Positions 51,734 through 59,733 of a stretch of 59,733 nucleotides of DNA are shown here, piece by piece; positions within the stretch are counted from its first letter, which is position 1; the number at the start of each line of letters is the position of its first letter. The notes beneath the pieces were generated by a model. The model made no database searches. It was not told the origin of the DNA and saw only the letters and a list, made by a program, of their open reading frames with translations. This DNA comes from Euryarchaeota archaeon UBA182 (GTDB taxonomy: Archaea; Thermoplasmatota; Poseidoniia; Poseidoniales; Thalassarchaeaceae): assembly GCA_002495675.1 (NCBI GenBank), contig DAGH01000006.1, positions 64,781-124,513 of the forward strand, read 5' to 3'. The position numbers and the translations under genes were made by a program.

Positions 51734-54700
51734 TTAGGCATTTACAAGGAGATCCCGGGAAGCCCCGCAGTTGATGCAAGCCTCCATCTCAGATATGTTG
51801 CAACTACCGGACTGTCCCGCCCGGTGATATCTTGCACCGCACTCCCCACACGCCAATGCATTTCCAACGACGATGGGTGAGTCACAGAGGAAACAGGGTA
51901 TGTCCCCTTCGACTCCGGTTCTATCCATGCCATCCCCCCTCCTTTTCCTGATCTGCACTACAACTAGGCTGGCTGCTAGGCACATCACGGCCAGCACAGC
52001 GAGCATGAACCAGGCCGAAATCGCGCCCTGAGAGTCAATGGCGCGTACCTGCAGGGGCACTTGGAACGTTGAGCCATCGATTAGCGTACCTCCTTGAAGT
52101 TCGATGAATACCGGGCCTCTGGACTCTCCGACGGTTAGGTAGATCTCAACGGTCCGGGACTCACCCGGGGACAGGGAGAGGATCTCACTTCCAGATACTT
52201 GGTGGGCCCATCCGCTAGTAGGGGTGTCCACGATAATTTTGGTGTTGATCTGAGTATTCCCTTGGTTCTCCACTTGAAGGGATATGAGGGTGCTTTCCCC
52301 TGATTTCAAGATGGGAGCGTTACCCTGCATTGTCCATGAGACCTTTGATGTCTCTTGTACTAATATTGAGACGGTGTCGATGGCAAGGAGACCTTCGGAT
52401 TCAAGCCTCAGTGTCAAGGGCACCTCTGCATTTCCGGCTTGAGACTCAGGGATGATTACTGAGCACCACGCTATTGAAGACGAAGATGGCTGAACAGGGC
52501 TCACCGGAGTGCAGGATGTGGTCCATCCAACCCCCTGTGAAACCAAGCTAGCCACCGGTGACCAAGATCCTTGACCTTGATTGGATACCGTCCAAGATAG
52601 GTCGAACTGGGTCGCAACAGGCATGGGCCCTAGGCCTAACGGGCTTGGTGATGACGAGCCGTCAGCGAGCACTATTGACCTGAATGAGACAATTGGCGCT
52701 GCGCCGGAGGTCACCTCTATTGTTCTGTTCCAAGAGAATGCGGAGCCATCCTGGGTCAGAAATCTGACCTTTGCGAGACCACTCGCTGCCAAGCCATTGC
52801 CTTGTATGGTCAAATACCATATCGATGTTGACCCTTGCTCTATCGTAATTGGCTGGGTGTTCGATATGCTGTTCCAACCTCCGGGCAGTGAGAGGATTTG
52901 AGGGGTGAGGGCTAGGTCCCTGTTTCCTTGATTTACGATTTGTATCGGAATCTCGTGTGTGTCGTCTGGCCTGACTTGAGAGTCGGTCCCTCCCGGGCTG
53001 GGGGTGAAAGTGACATCGTCTTTCGCAGCGACTATCAGGGGGATTTGGTGAACCCATGTGTCACTTGTGGTCCTTGCGGATATGGTCAGCTCAGCGTTGA
53101 TCAAGGTGCCTGCAGAGACCACCACGGATGGAGGGGTTAGAGTGATGTCTATTTGTCTCGTACTTCCTTGTCCTAGTGTGCCTGTTGAACCGTGAGTTGA
53201 GTCTACAAAAGTGCCCAGATTATCCAATGTGGCCCTCCAACCTGCGGGGGACTCAAGAGCGAGATCATAGGTTTGTGGACCATTGCCTTCGTTTGATAAT
53301 TGCAAGTAGGCCTCGGTGGGTTCGAAAGCGTCAATCGACAAAATCCCTCCCGGAACTCTGAATTCAATGTCAGGGAAGGATAATACTGTGAGCTTCAGGA
53401 TTAATTCGCTGGTGACGTCATTCTCCGTGTCCAAACCAGTGACAATTATCCTGTATATCCCTGGTTCTGGAGGGTTTGGATGAGTAATGGCAAAGGTCAG
53501 TTGTTCTGTCTCTGAGGCATTCAGTTGAACTTGGGTTTGTGAGAAGGAGCTGTACCATGGCATAACAGCACCATCGGAAAGCCGGATTACGCTGGAGGCT
53601 GAAATCGATGCGTTAGTTGGAAATAATGCTGTATTTGTCAACTGGATGTCGAAACTAGTAGTGCCTCTTGGATCAGTCATAATAGGATTCGGGTTCGTTG
53701 TGTCAACTCTGATACCCGGCTCACTAACCAATACGACATTGGACAAGAGGTTATTGTCCTCAGCTGTCTCCTCTACTTGGTCCGTTGGATCGACCTCGAT
53801 CTTGACTTCTATATTCCCAGATGCTGTTGGAGTCCAGTCCCACTCTACTGGAACAGATTCGCCCGGGGCCATCGATATTGTTCTGACTCCTAGTGGTTGT
53901 CCTGCTGCTGAGGCAGTGATCGACAGGGATGGGACCGAGCCAGCGCCCAAGTTCACGATGGAGGCGCCGACGGTGACGGCCTCTCCAACCTGGGGTATGG
54001 GTGTGGAGAGGGAGAAACTGTCGGGGTCAACAGTGGGGTCAGGCGTCAGATCATTGACGTTCACACCCCTGATTGCAATTGAGTATGGCTGGTACTGTCG
54101 AGCGCCGGAATGGTAGACGTCGCTTACTCTGACCGTCCACACCCCCGTTCCTGCAGACTCGATGAGAGCAACTTCTACGTTATTCGTCGAGTCAGGCTGG
54201 CCACCGGTGACTGAGTGTCCCTGGGAGAATACATTTCCGATGTAGGTTGTAGATCCGTCAGGCGAAATGACCTCTAGGTTCAGGTCGTTCCGCAATTGAT
54301 CTGTAGAAGAAGACGAACCTGGGTAGTCGGACCATGCCAAAACGACCTTCAAAGGTTCGCCCGATCTTGTCACATCGAAGCTGTAATCATCATACTCCCC
54401 ACTCCTCAGCCTGTGACGATCATCGACGAATATTCCGACATCTGAGTCAGGTACCAAACTATTCGTTAGGTCTATTCTTCCCCATCCCTCGACATTATTG
54501 GGAATGTTAGGAGTTCCGATGTCCTCGGCTCCTAGTATCAGCATTGCCTTGATCAGGGAGGCCTGTGGGGCTGGCCTTTCGGCGATCTCCATCAGGTATT
54601 CTCTGATTAGAATTGATGCGCCGGCTGCTGCAGGAGTTGCCATCGAAGTTCCGCTGGATTCCTCATACCATTGGCCGAGGTCTGAGGAACCGCCGGATTC

Positions 54701-56137
54701 CTGTGCCTGACACGATCGGACATACATGCCAGGTGCGATTACGTCAGGTTTGATGCGGCCATCGTCAGTCGGACCTTCACTACTGTAAGGATACATGGCA
54801 TCAGGAGCTCCGCTGTATCGGTTTTGATGTGCGCCGACGGCAATTACGTTCTTTGCTGTGGCAGGAGGGGATATTCCGTTACTGCCCTCATTCCCGGCCG
54901 AAAAAAGGACTGTCATACCTTCATATTGCCAATACTGGTCCCACGTGCTTATTCTGTCGTCAGCGTCCTCGGCTGATGTGGTGTAACTACCGAATCCAGA
55001 GCCAGAGCCCCAACTATTTGTGTGGAATCTGGCTGCTTCGTTGTAGGCCTGAACAAGCATCGTATCTATGCCGTAGCTGTATAAGTTCCCGGAATCATCA
55101 TCCTCCATGGCCTGAAACACTATTTCCGCTCCTGGGGCGACTCCTGCGTATTGCCCCGAGCTCCTGTATCCAGAGCCAACAGCTGTGCATGCAACATGTG
55201 TACCGTGTCCTGACCCGTCCGCAGTAGAGCTGTCTCCCGGCGTCACTGATGATCTTGAAATGATCCTTGAGCCAAAGTCCCCGTGATCATGATCAATCCC
55301 TGAGTCCCCGACGGCGATTATTTGGCCAGATCCATCCAAGGTCGATGAAAACCAGGTTGTGACGTCCTCTGATTCAGTGTGGTCTCTAACTTGATCATTG
55401 GATAGGCGTATCTCACTAATTGGTGAAATCCAAGAAACAGCGGGGTTCAAGACTAATTGTGGGATTTTTTCCCTGCTTGCAAACCCCCATCTTCGACCAT
55501 CGTCAACTAACCCAGTATCTTCGAACCCGAGTAAGTTCATGTCTGAGAGGTCGCCTAAATCTAACGGCGCTGAATGATCAGACCTCTCCCCAGTCTCAGT
55601 GTTCCACCCTAGGACCTCAATCATCGTCAACTCTTCTGTCTCAGCTATGGTTGGATGGACCAGAAGCGCGGCAGGGACCTTGTGGAAGCTTGCGACGACA
55701 TCTAATGAGGCTGCCTCGGTCAACGAATTTGGTTCGCCCTGGACAAGGAATCCGGATGGAGGAACTGCAGTCCTTATGTGGACTCCTGGTACCTCACCTA
55801 TCGCGACTCGCGCATCCCACATAGTGGAGCGATCGGTGATTATGAGCATAGTTAGGTCTGATCGTTCTGTTGCGAAAGGTGGCTGGATTATCTGGTTGGG
55901 GATGAAACTTGTCAATGTGAAGGTCCCTATAGGCGTGTATGCTGCCATTGCGCGATCCCGCTCCTCGCCAATGGACCTCAGTGGTTCCCCGAGATCGTGA
56001 ATCTTCAGAGGGCCGGAAAGGTCTACTAGCCTCGGTCCGGTTGAAGTTTCCAGAGTGTGTTTGTCGTTGATTTCAACTCCGCCGAACACAGACATGGACA
56101 GAAGGATCGTGATCAACAGCGCCCCCCTGCCCTTCAT
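51734..56137 (-). CDS. Giant membrane-anchored subtilase with cytosolic RING-like zinc tail
   Basis: A 1467-residue S8 protease. An N-terminal signal peptide and propeptide precede the catalytic domain: Asp278 in GDSGIDHDHGDFG, His311 in DGSGHGTHVACT, oxyanion Asn416 in SAGNEG, and Ser498 in GTSMATPAAAGAS. A PPC/KP-43-like beta domain (about 590-680), a CARDB domain (about 705-810) and several NEW3-like domains follow. One membrane helix (AWFMLAVLAVMCLAASLVVV) and a basic stop-transfer KRRGD lead into a cytosolic tail of about 55 residues. The tail carries CFLC, CGECGARYH, Cys and CINCG, a prokaryotic RING/zinc-ribbon layout. It likely degrades extracellular protein. Confidence 0.93.
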   Translation of the reverse strand: MKGRGALLITILLSMSVFGGVEINDKHTLETSTGPRLVDLSGPLKIHDLGEPLRSIGEERDRAMAAYTPIGTFTLTSFIPNQIIQPPFATERSDLTMLIITDRSTMWDARVAIGEVPGVHIRTAVPPSGFLVQGEPNSLTEAASLDVVASFHKVPAALLVHPTIAETEELTMIEVLGWNTETGERSDHSAPLDLGDLSDMNLLGFEDTGLVDDGRRWGFASREKIPQLVLNPAVSWISPISEIRLSNDQVRDHTESEDVTTWFSSTLDGSGQIIAVGDSGIDHDHGDFGSRIISRSSVTPGDSSTADGSGHGTHVACTAVGSGYRSSGQYAGVAPGAEIVFQAMEDDDSGNLYSYGIDTMLVQAYNEAARFHTNSWGSGSGFGSYTTSAEDADDRISTWDQYWQYEGMTVLFSAGNEGSNGISPPATAKNVIAVGAHQNRYSGAPDAMYPYSSEGPTDDGRIKPDVIAPGMYVRSCQAQESGGSSDLGQWYEESSGTSMATPAAAGASILIREYLMEIAERPAPQASLIKAMLILGAEDIGTPNIPNNVEGWGRIDLTNSLVPDSDVGIFVDDRHRLRSGEYDDYSFDVTRSGEPLKVVLAWSDYPGSSSSTDQLRNDLNLEVISPDGSTTYIGNVFSQGHSVTGGQPDSTNNVEVALIESAGTGVWTVRVSDVYHSGARQYQPYSIAIRGVNVNDLTPDPTVDPDSFSLSTPIPQVGEAVTVGASIVNLGAGSVPSLSITASAAGQPLGVRTISMAPGESVPVEWDWTPTASGNIEVKIEVDPTDQVEETAEDNNLLSNVVLVSEPGIRVDTTNPNPIMTDPRGTTSFDIQLTNTALFPTNASISASSVIRLSDGAVMPWYSSFSQTQVQLNASETEQLTFAITHPNPPEPGIYRIIVTGLDTENDVTSELILKLTVLSFPDIEFRVPGGILSIDAFEPTEAYLQLSNEGNGPQTYDLALESPAGWRATLDNLGTFVDSTHGSTGTLGQGSTRQIDITLTPPSVVVSAGTLINAELTISARTTSDTWVHQIPLIVAAKDDVTFTPSPGGTDSQVRPDDTHEIPIQIVNQGNRDLALTPQILSLPGGWNSISNTQPITIEQGSTSIWYLTIQGNGLAASGLAKVRFLTQDGSAFSWNRTIEVTSGAAPIVSFRSIVLADGSSSPSPLGLGPMPVATQFDLSWTVSNQGQGSWSPVASLVSQGVGWTTSCTPVSPVQPSSSSIAWCSVIIPESQAGNAEVPLTLRLESEGLLAIDTVSILVQETSKVSWTMQGNAPILKSGESTLISLQVENQGNTQINTKIIVDTPTSGWAHQVSGSEILSLSPGESRTVEIYLTVGESRGPVFIELQGGTLIDGSTFQVPLQVRAIDSQGAISAWFMLAVLAVMCLAASLVVVQIRKRRGDGMDRTGVEGDIPCFLCDSPIVVGNALACGECGARYHRAGQSGSCNISEMEACINCGASRDLLVNA
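51737..51900 (-). other. RING-like zinc tail of the subtilase
   Basis: The last 50 or so residues hold eight ligand candidates in the order Cys-x2-Cys, Cys-x2-Cys, His, Cys, Cys-x2-Cys after the membrane helix, so on the cytosolic side. This resembles prokaryotic RING-finger/zinc-ribbon modules. Confidence 0.65.
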
Positions 56138-56191
56138 TGGTGCTGAGGAAATTCTGACTCTCTATGAGCATATGGGTGCGCGGTTCATGAT

Positions 56192-56746
56192 TCAGAAGAT
56201 TGTGAAGGTCCCGAATTTTATGTGGTATTCGGAGGTCCACCCACCTACATCGATTGACCAGTCTTCCTCCTTCTCGCCATTGTGGTATTGGTAGCGTAGG
56301 TCTATCTCGATGGTGTAATTCTCCCAAACCGAGGCGCCATCTATGACTAGTTCCAGATCATCATGGGCGATAGAGGTGTGTGGTCCCAGTTGATCCCAGT
56401 CGAAGTCAGTCCTTCCAACTTCGATGCCAACCTCATCTACCATCCTAATCGACATCTCAATTTCTTGGATGGATCTGGACCCTCTGTTGTCTAGTTCGAC
56501 AAGCACTATATGGCCTCCACCCGATTGGCGATAGACAACATCAGCAGTCACCCCATCATAAGGGACGACCCACAACGAGCCGCCGAGCAAGAGGATCGTG
56601 ATGATCGCAACTATCAGCGTGGAGAACATCACTCTCGCCGGATGTACCCTCTCCAGGGCCTCTTCGATTGTTTCCAGAATCTCCTCCGCTGCCTCCTCGT
56701 CTGCAGCAGTCGGTTCGATCTCTCGAAATCCTCTGGGGGAAGTCAT
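56192..56746 (-). CDS. Single-TM protein with extracytoplasmic beta domain
   Basis: A 184-residue protein. An acidic cytosolic helix (DEEAAEEILETIEEALERV) precedes one membrane helix (VMFSTLIVAIITILLLGGSLW, residues 39-59). An outer strand-rich domain of about 120 residues contains VELDNRGSRSIQEIEMSI, similar to the FxxxNxG pattern of NEW3-like domains. No enzyme motif is seen. Its ATG overlaps the stop of the giant gene upstream as TGATG, so the two are co-transcribed. It may be a small partner of the giant protein. Confidence 0.75.
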   Translation of the reverse strand: MTSPRGFREIEPTAADEEAAEEILETIEEALERVHPARVMFSTLIVAIITILLLGGSLWVVPYDGVTADVVYRQSGGGHIVLVELDNRGSRSIQEIEMSIRMVDEVGIEVGRTDFDWDQLGPHTSIAHDDLELVIDGASVWENYTIEIDLRYQYHNGEKEEDWSIDVGGWTSEYHIKFGTFTIF

Positions 56747-59733
56747 CAGAGCAGACCTCCAATAAGGGTCATAGCGATTGTAGTCAGGCCAGAAGTCAGT
56801 GGCTCAGGGATTACGATGTGCGTGGTAGATCCCTCGACCCCGGGGATGCTGTTTATGATCGACAAGTCGGATGCCAATCCATTGACGCCAAAGGTGGTTC
56901 CTGTCGGAACCCCATTGGTAAATTGGGCGTCCAACAGAACCCCACGCAAGTCTACCCTCTGACCCTCGTTGAATTCCGCGAAGGCACGGGCTGAGGCAAC
57001 GATTCTGCCCCCCTGGACATCCGAGATCTCGAAATATCCAAATTGGGAAATCAGAGTATGCACCTCTATTGTGGCACTCTTGATGTCCTCACTTAGAATC
57101 TCCATGTTTTCCAGAATGACCGGGGGCGTAGCGGGAACATCGGTGATTCTCATGTAGAGTACACTCACTCCGTCACCTGAGGACTTCACTGCAAGCCCGA
57201 AATCCTCGGTTGGCTTTATTGAAAGTCTGTCTGCCATGCCCTCGGCTAGCATCAGGATGTCGCCCTTTTGGTTGATAGCCTCCCCTTCGGCTTCTATGAA
57301 TAGGGACATTCCTGAGGAGCTGGAGGCGAAATCTAACTGTGGAATTCCCTGGAAGACGAGGCTCTTCGTGATGTCGAATGTTCTCCCTGGCTCCGTTGAC
57401 AGAGCAATTGTTCCCGGCACGTCGCTCAAGAACACGGTTGCAGGACGCCATGCTCCATCGAACCACTGCATCTGTTGAACCATCATGGATTCCACAGCTC
57501 TTCCCTTGAAGTCTCTATATTCCTCCGGTACGTCCATGTTAATTTTGATTGCTGTTCCTAGGCTTGCATCCAAGTTGACCCTGCTCGGGACGCCATTGAT
57601 CAGCAATTCTGATCTCGCACCCACATTTCTGTCTAGCAGCTCTGCGTGTATACTAGATAGGGGGAATGAGGCTGCATATCGTGCTATTGCATCTATCTCG
57701 GAGATGCTGCCGGTTGTCTCCGTGACATCGAACACCATTTCCAAGTCGATATCGGATTGGACGCCCAACGGCAACCCATGGAGCGTGACGAAAGCGTCCA
57801 TACCCTGAACAGAATCGGTCGCTAAAATGAGTGATTCCGCGCCGGGGAGCCACCCGTTTGCCTCTAGGTTCACTGCCCATCTCGAGCCCTCTTCGATACT
57901 CCTTCTCTCTAGTTCCAGATCAATGACGGGCGGGAGGTTTGGGATCCACACCCTAGCTGAAAACCCCTCTGAGAGACCCTCCTCGGGGGCGTGAATTGCT
58001 ATTCCATGCACCCACGGCGGTTCGACGTCAGGGGGTAGTCCCTGATTAGCTTCAATTATGAGGTCAAAGTTTGAGTCTGAGTTCAATTCTAAGCCATAGT
58101 TGAAGGGGGCATCAGCATCCTCTGTCCCGCTGGTCAACTCCGAAGTCGCAGAGGCCAGCAACCTGTTGATTGATTGACCTAGGTCCGTGAACCCCCCAAG
58201 GAAGAAGGCTAGTCCAGAAACGCCCTGTGTCCTGTCGAGGACGGGTATGTCGATATCACCTTGCCCAGTTCCGTTTCCGGGAATTTGGAGGGAAAGGGAA
58301 GAGGGCAGGGGATCGAGCATCACAGTCGCAGTCAGCGCGTTGTTCATACCGACCATTGGGACGTGGTCAACGGCAATCCCGAATGGTGTCGCATCAGAGG
58401 TGGTGATGGTCGCTGTGCTTCTGCCTGCGAGGCCCAATGCAGAGGTGTTATCTGCAGGCTTCCATGAAACCTTACTCAGACCCGAGATCCTAGTCGACAG
58501 GCTTGAAGTTTGATTCTCTGCCTCATGGCTGTAGAAGAAGTGGTCCCCGTCCATTACGTGTGGCGTTGGAGAGTTTGTAATCTGGGCTTCCACAGAGGAG
58601 ATGGCCCCCTCTGTTTCCCATGATACGGTATTTCCAAAGCTGGCATCGAAGGAATCAGGTATTCCCAAGATCCTGACGGCTTGCTTCTGGCTGCCGTTAG
58701 AAGCGTGATACTGGAATGATGTTATTTCCTCACTTGCGACATAACTTGCTGTTTCGACTCCAACAGTTAGGTCAATCGTGTCTGGGAGATCTGAGATAGA
58801 CAGGCTTTGAGTTGACGCATTCGCAAGGTCAGTCCCGAAGAAGTCGATGAAAAGGAACCTAAGGGGGCCGGTGTTTTTCGACTTGATCTGGAATGCCCTA
58901 TCTTCCGTTGACTTGTCATATGTAGCATGGATAGCCTCAATTCCTGTGAACCTTATTGACGCTGCGACCGGAACTAGGGGTTCCACAGGTCCATCGGATC
59001 CTTGGACCAACTCGGAACCACGATCGTTTGAAAGAATAAGATGGTTGTTTCCGGGGATGTTGAAGTGATCATAGGAGCCAATCTTGAGTTCTATCAGCGG
59101 CAGAACCTCTGCCTGTCGGGTAGTCCTGAAATCATCAGTCATCTCTAGATGCAAGTTCTGCCCTCCTCCGTCTGGGGAAAATTCCACGCCTCCGCTCAAG
59201 ACATCCACCACCACGGTGGGTACGGAATTGATGATTAAGGCGGTCTCGAGGAACAGGTCTACGAGATTTACTAGTGCGGCGTCCAGAATTCTAGACAAGA
59301 AATCTAGATTCTGATTGTTACCAAAAGATGGATTGTTACCCTCCTCACTGCCTCCTATGTTGAAGTCTCCATAGACGATCAACGCGGTTGGGATGGTTCC
59401 CGTGGCAATGGATATTGTCTGATGATCCGTAACTACACCACCGCGAGTGACCCATGAGTCATACGAAATGGATTCAATTTCCCCCACTGACCTCAGGAGA
59501 ATGAGCGATTTGGGGGGATTTGCGGGATTTATCGGTAGTTGGTCATTATCTTGGTTCGGGGTAACGTCCCTGGAAAAATTCTTGACGGCGATGATCAGAC
59601 CTAGCCGGTCTGGTTGGGACCCTGGCAACTCGGGGCTGGACCTAGAGCCCAGCATAGTAAACACACGGTCTATTTCCTGCGGCGATAGTGTTCCCGCTGG
59701 CATCCCCCTCAACCATCCAAGGGAATCCGTAGA
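56746..59733 (-). CDS. Giant repeat surface protein (5' end outside window)
   Basis: At least 995 residues are visible. The frame is open to the right edge, so the N-terminus is missing. It is Ser/Asp/Gly-rich and strand-rich. A degenerate motif recurs about every 70-90 residues, [GSD]-[LIVF]-P-x-x-[ILV]-x-[LF] (for example ISDLPDTIDLTVG, INGVPSRVNLDASLG, LSDVPGTIALSTEPG). The C-terminus ends with a mildly hydrophobic stretch (GLTTIAMTLIGGLL), which may anchor it. No enzyme or known adhesion domain is recognised. It begins a surface-protein operon that continues with the one-TM protein and possibly the subtilase. Confidence 0.85.
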   Translation of the reverse strand, partial: STDSLGWLRGMPAGTLSPQEIDRVFTMLGSRSSPELPGSQPDRLGLIIAVKNFSRDVTPNQDNDQLPINPANPPKSLILLRSVGEIESISYDSWVTRGGVVTDHQTISIATGTIPTALIVYGDFNIGGSEEGNNPSFGNNQNLDFLSRILDAALVNLVDLFLETALIINSVPTVVVDVLSGGVEFSPDGGGQNLHLEMTDDFRTTRQAEVLPLIELKIGSYDHFNIPGNNHLILSNDRGSELVQGSDGPVEPLVPVAASIRFTGIEAIHATYDKSTEDRAFQIKSKNTGPLRFLFIDFFGTDLANASTQSLSISDLPDTIDLTVGVETASYVASEEITSFQYHASNGSQKQAVRILGIPDSFDASFGNTVSWETEGAISSVEAQITNSPTPHVMDGDHFFYSHEAENQTSSLSTRISGLSKVSWKPADNTSALGLAGRSTATITTSDATPFGIAVDHVPMVGMNNALTATVMLDPLPSSLSLQIPGNGTGQGDIDIPVLDRTQGVSGLAFFLGGFTDLGQSINRLLASATSELTSGTEDADAPFNYGLELNSDSNFDLIIEANQGLPPDVEPPWVHGIAIHAPEEGLSEGFSARVWIPNLPPVIDLELERRSIEEGSRWAVNLEANGWLPGAESLILATDSVQGMDAFVTLHGLPLGVQSDIDLEMVFDVTETTGSISEIDAIARYAASFPLSSIHAELLDRNVGARSELLINGVPSRVNLDASLGTAIKINMDVPEEYRDFKGRAVESMMVQQMQWFDGAWRPATVFLSDVPGTIALSTEPGRTFDITKSLVFQGIPQLDFASSSSGMSLFIEAEGEAINQKGDILMLAEGMADRLSIKPTEDFGLAVKSSGDGVSVLYMRITDVPATPPVILENMEILSEDIKSATIEVHTLISQFGYFEISDVQGGRIVASARAFAEFNEGQRVDLRGVLLDAQFTNGVPTGTTFGVNGLASDLSIINSIPGVEGSTTHIVIPEPLTSGLTTIAMTLIGGLL

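Overview
The window looks like a piece of a planktonic marine archaeon of the Marine Group II / Candidatus Poseidoniales (Thermoplasmatota) type. This is inferred, not proven. Archaeal markers include an MC1 chromatin protein, archaeal Hjc, a Dim2-like KH protein and RIO1 next to aIF1A, an archaeal-type signal peptidase, a presenilin-type protease, DUF63 and Lhr. They sit beside bacterial-looking aerobic and heterotrophic genes: succinate dehydrogenase, a leucine-type acyl-CoA carboxylase operon, a Nuo-type complex I, photolyase and Vsr. Very large secreted or anchored surface proteins and an M29 aminopeptidase fit a sunlit-ocean degrader of proteins and amino acids.

Layout. 1-2556: the 3' part of a secreted RCC1-like protein with 15 Cys-rich repeats of about 34 residues, then a convergent tRNA-Gly(CCC). 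2772-6953: a small membrane protein, a 35-residue zinc-ribbon microprotein, and the sdh operon in C-A-B order. 7034-9976: MC1, a stand-alone RAM-domain protein, a macro-domain protein, a RuvC/YqgF-like protein head-to-head with Hjc, and a tiny coiled-coil protein. 10055-13082: an M50 site-2 protease converging on signal peptidase I and a membrane protein. 13197-18449: Lhr helicase, a UPF0200 P-loop kinase-like protein, dCMP deaminase and FolC. 18487-23912: presenilin-like protease, SerRS, a sodium:solute symporter with an extra C-terminal domain, and Vsr. 23915-29328 (minus strand): carboxyltransferase, enoyl-CoA hydratase family, PqqB-like protein, biotin carboxylase and biotin carrier, probably for leucine/isovalerate breakdown. 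29433-36931: a small zinc-finger protein, M29 aminopeptidase, DUF63, photolyase, and a translation/ribosome-biogenesis group (aIF1A, membrane protein, RIO1, KH/Dim2). 36980-48904 (minus strand): nuoA-B-C-D-H-I-J1-J2-K-L-M-N, without nuoE, F or G. 48988-59733 (minus strand): a surface-protein cluster with a repeat-rich anchored protein, a giant subtilase, a one-TM protein and a giant protein cut by the right edge.

How the genes fit together. Secreted subtilase and M29 peptidase would supply amino acids. The carboxylase operon would feed leucine carbon towards acetyl-CoA. Succinate dehydrogenase and the Nuo complex would feed electrons to the respiratory chain; the Nuo complex lacks its NADH module, so its donor is open. 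Signal peptidase, site-2 protease and presenilin-like protease form a membrane-proteolysis set. Genes are tightly packed, often with ATGA or TGATG junctions, and no gap exceeds 300 bases. I saw no CRISPR array, insertion sequence, rRNA or prophage. The most unusual items are the subtilase with a cytosolic RING-like zinc tail, the aIF1A with a eukaryote-like acidic tail, the lineage-specific insertions in Nuo subunits, the uncharacterised RuvC-like/Hjc pair, and the two giant repeat proteins at the window edges.
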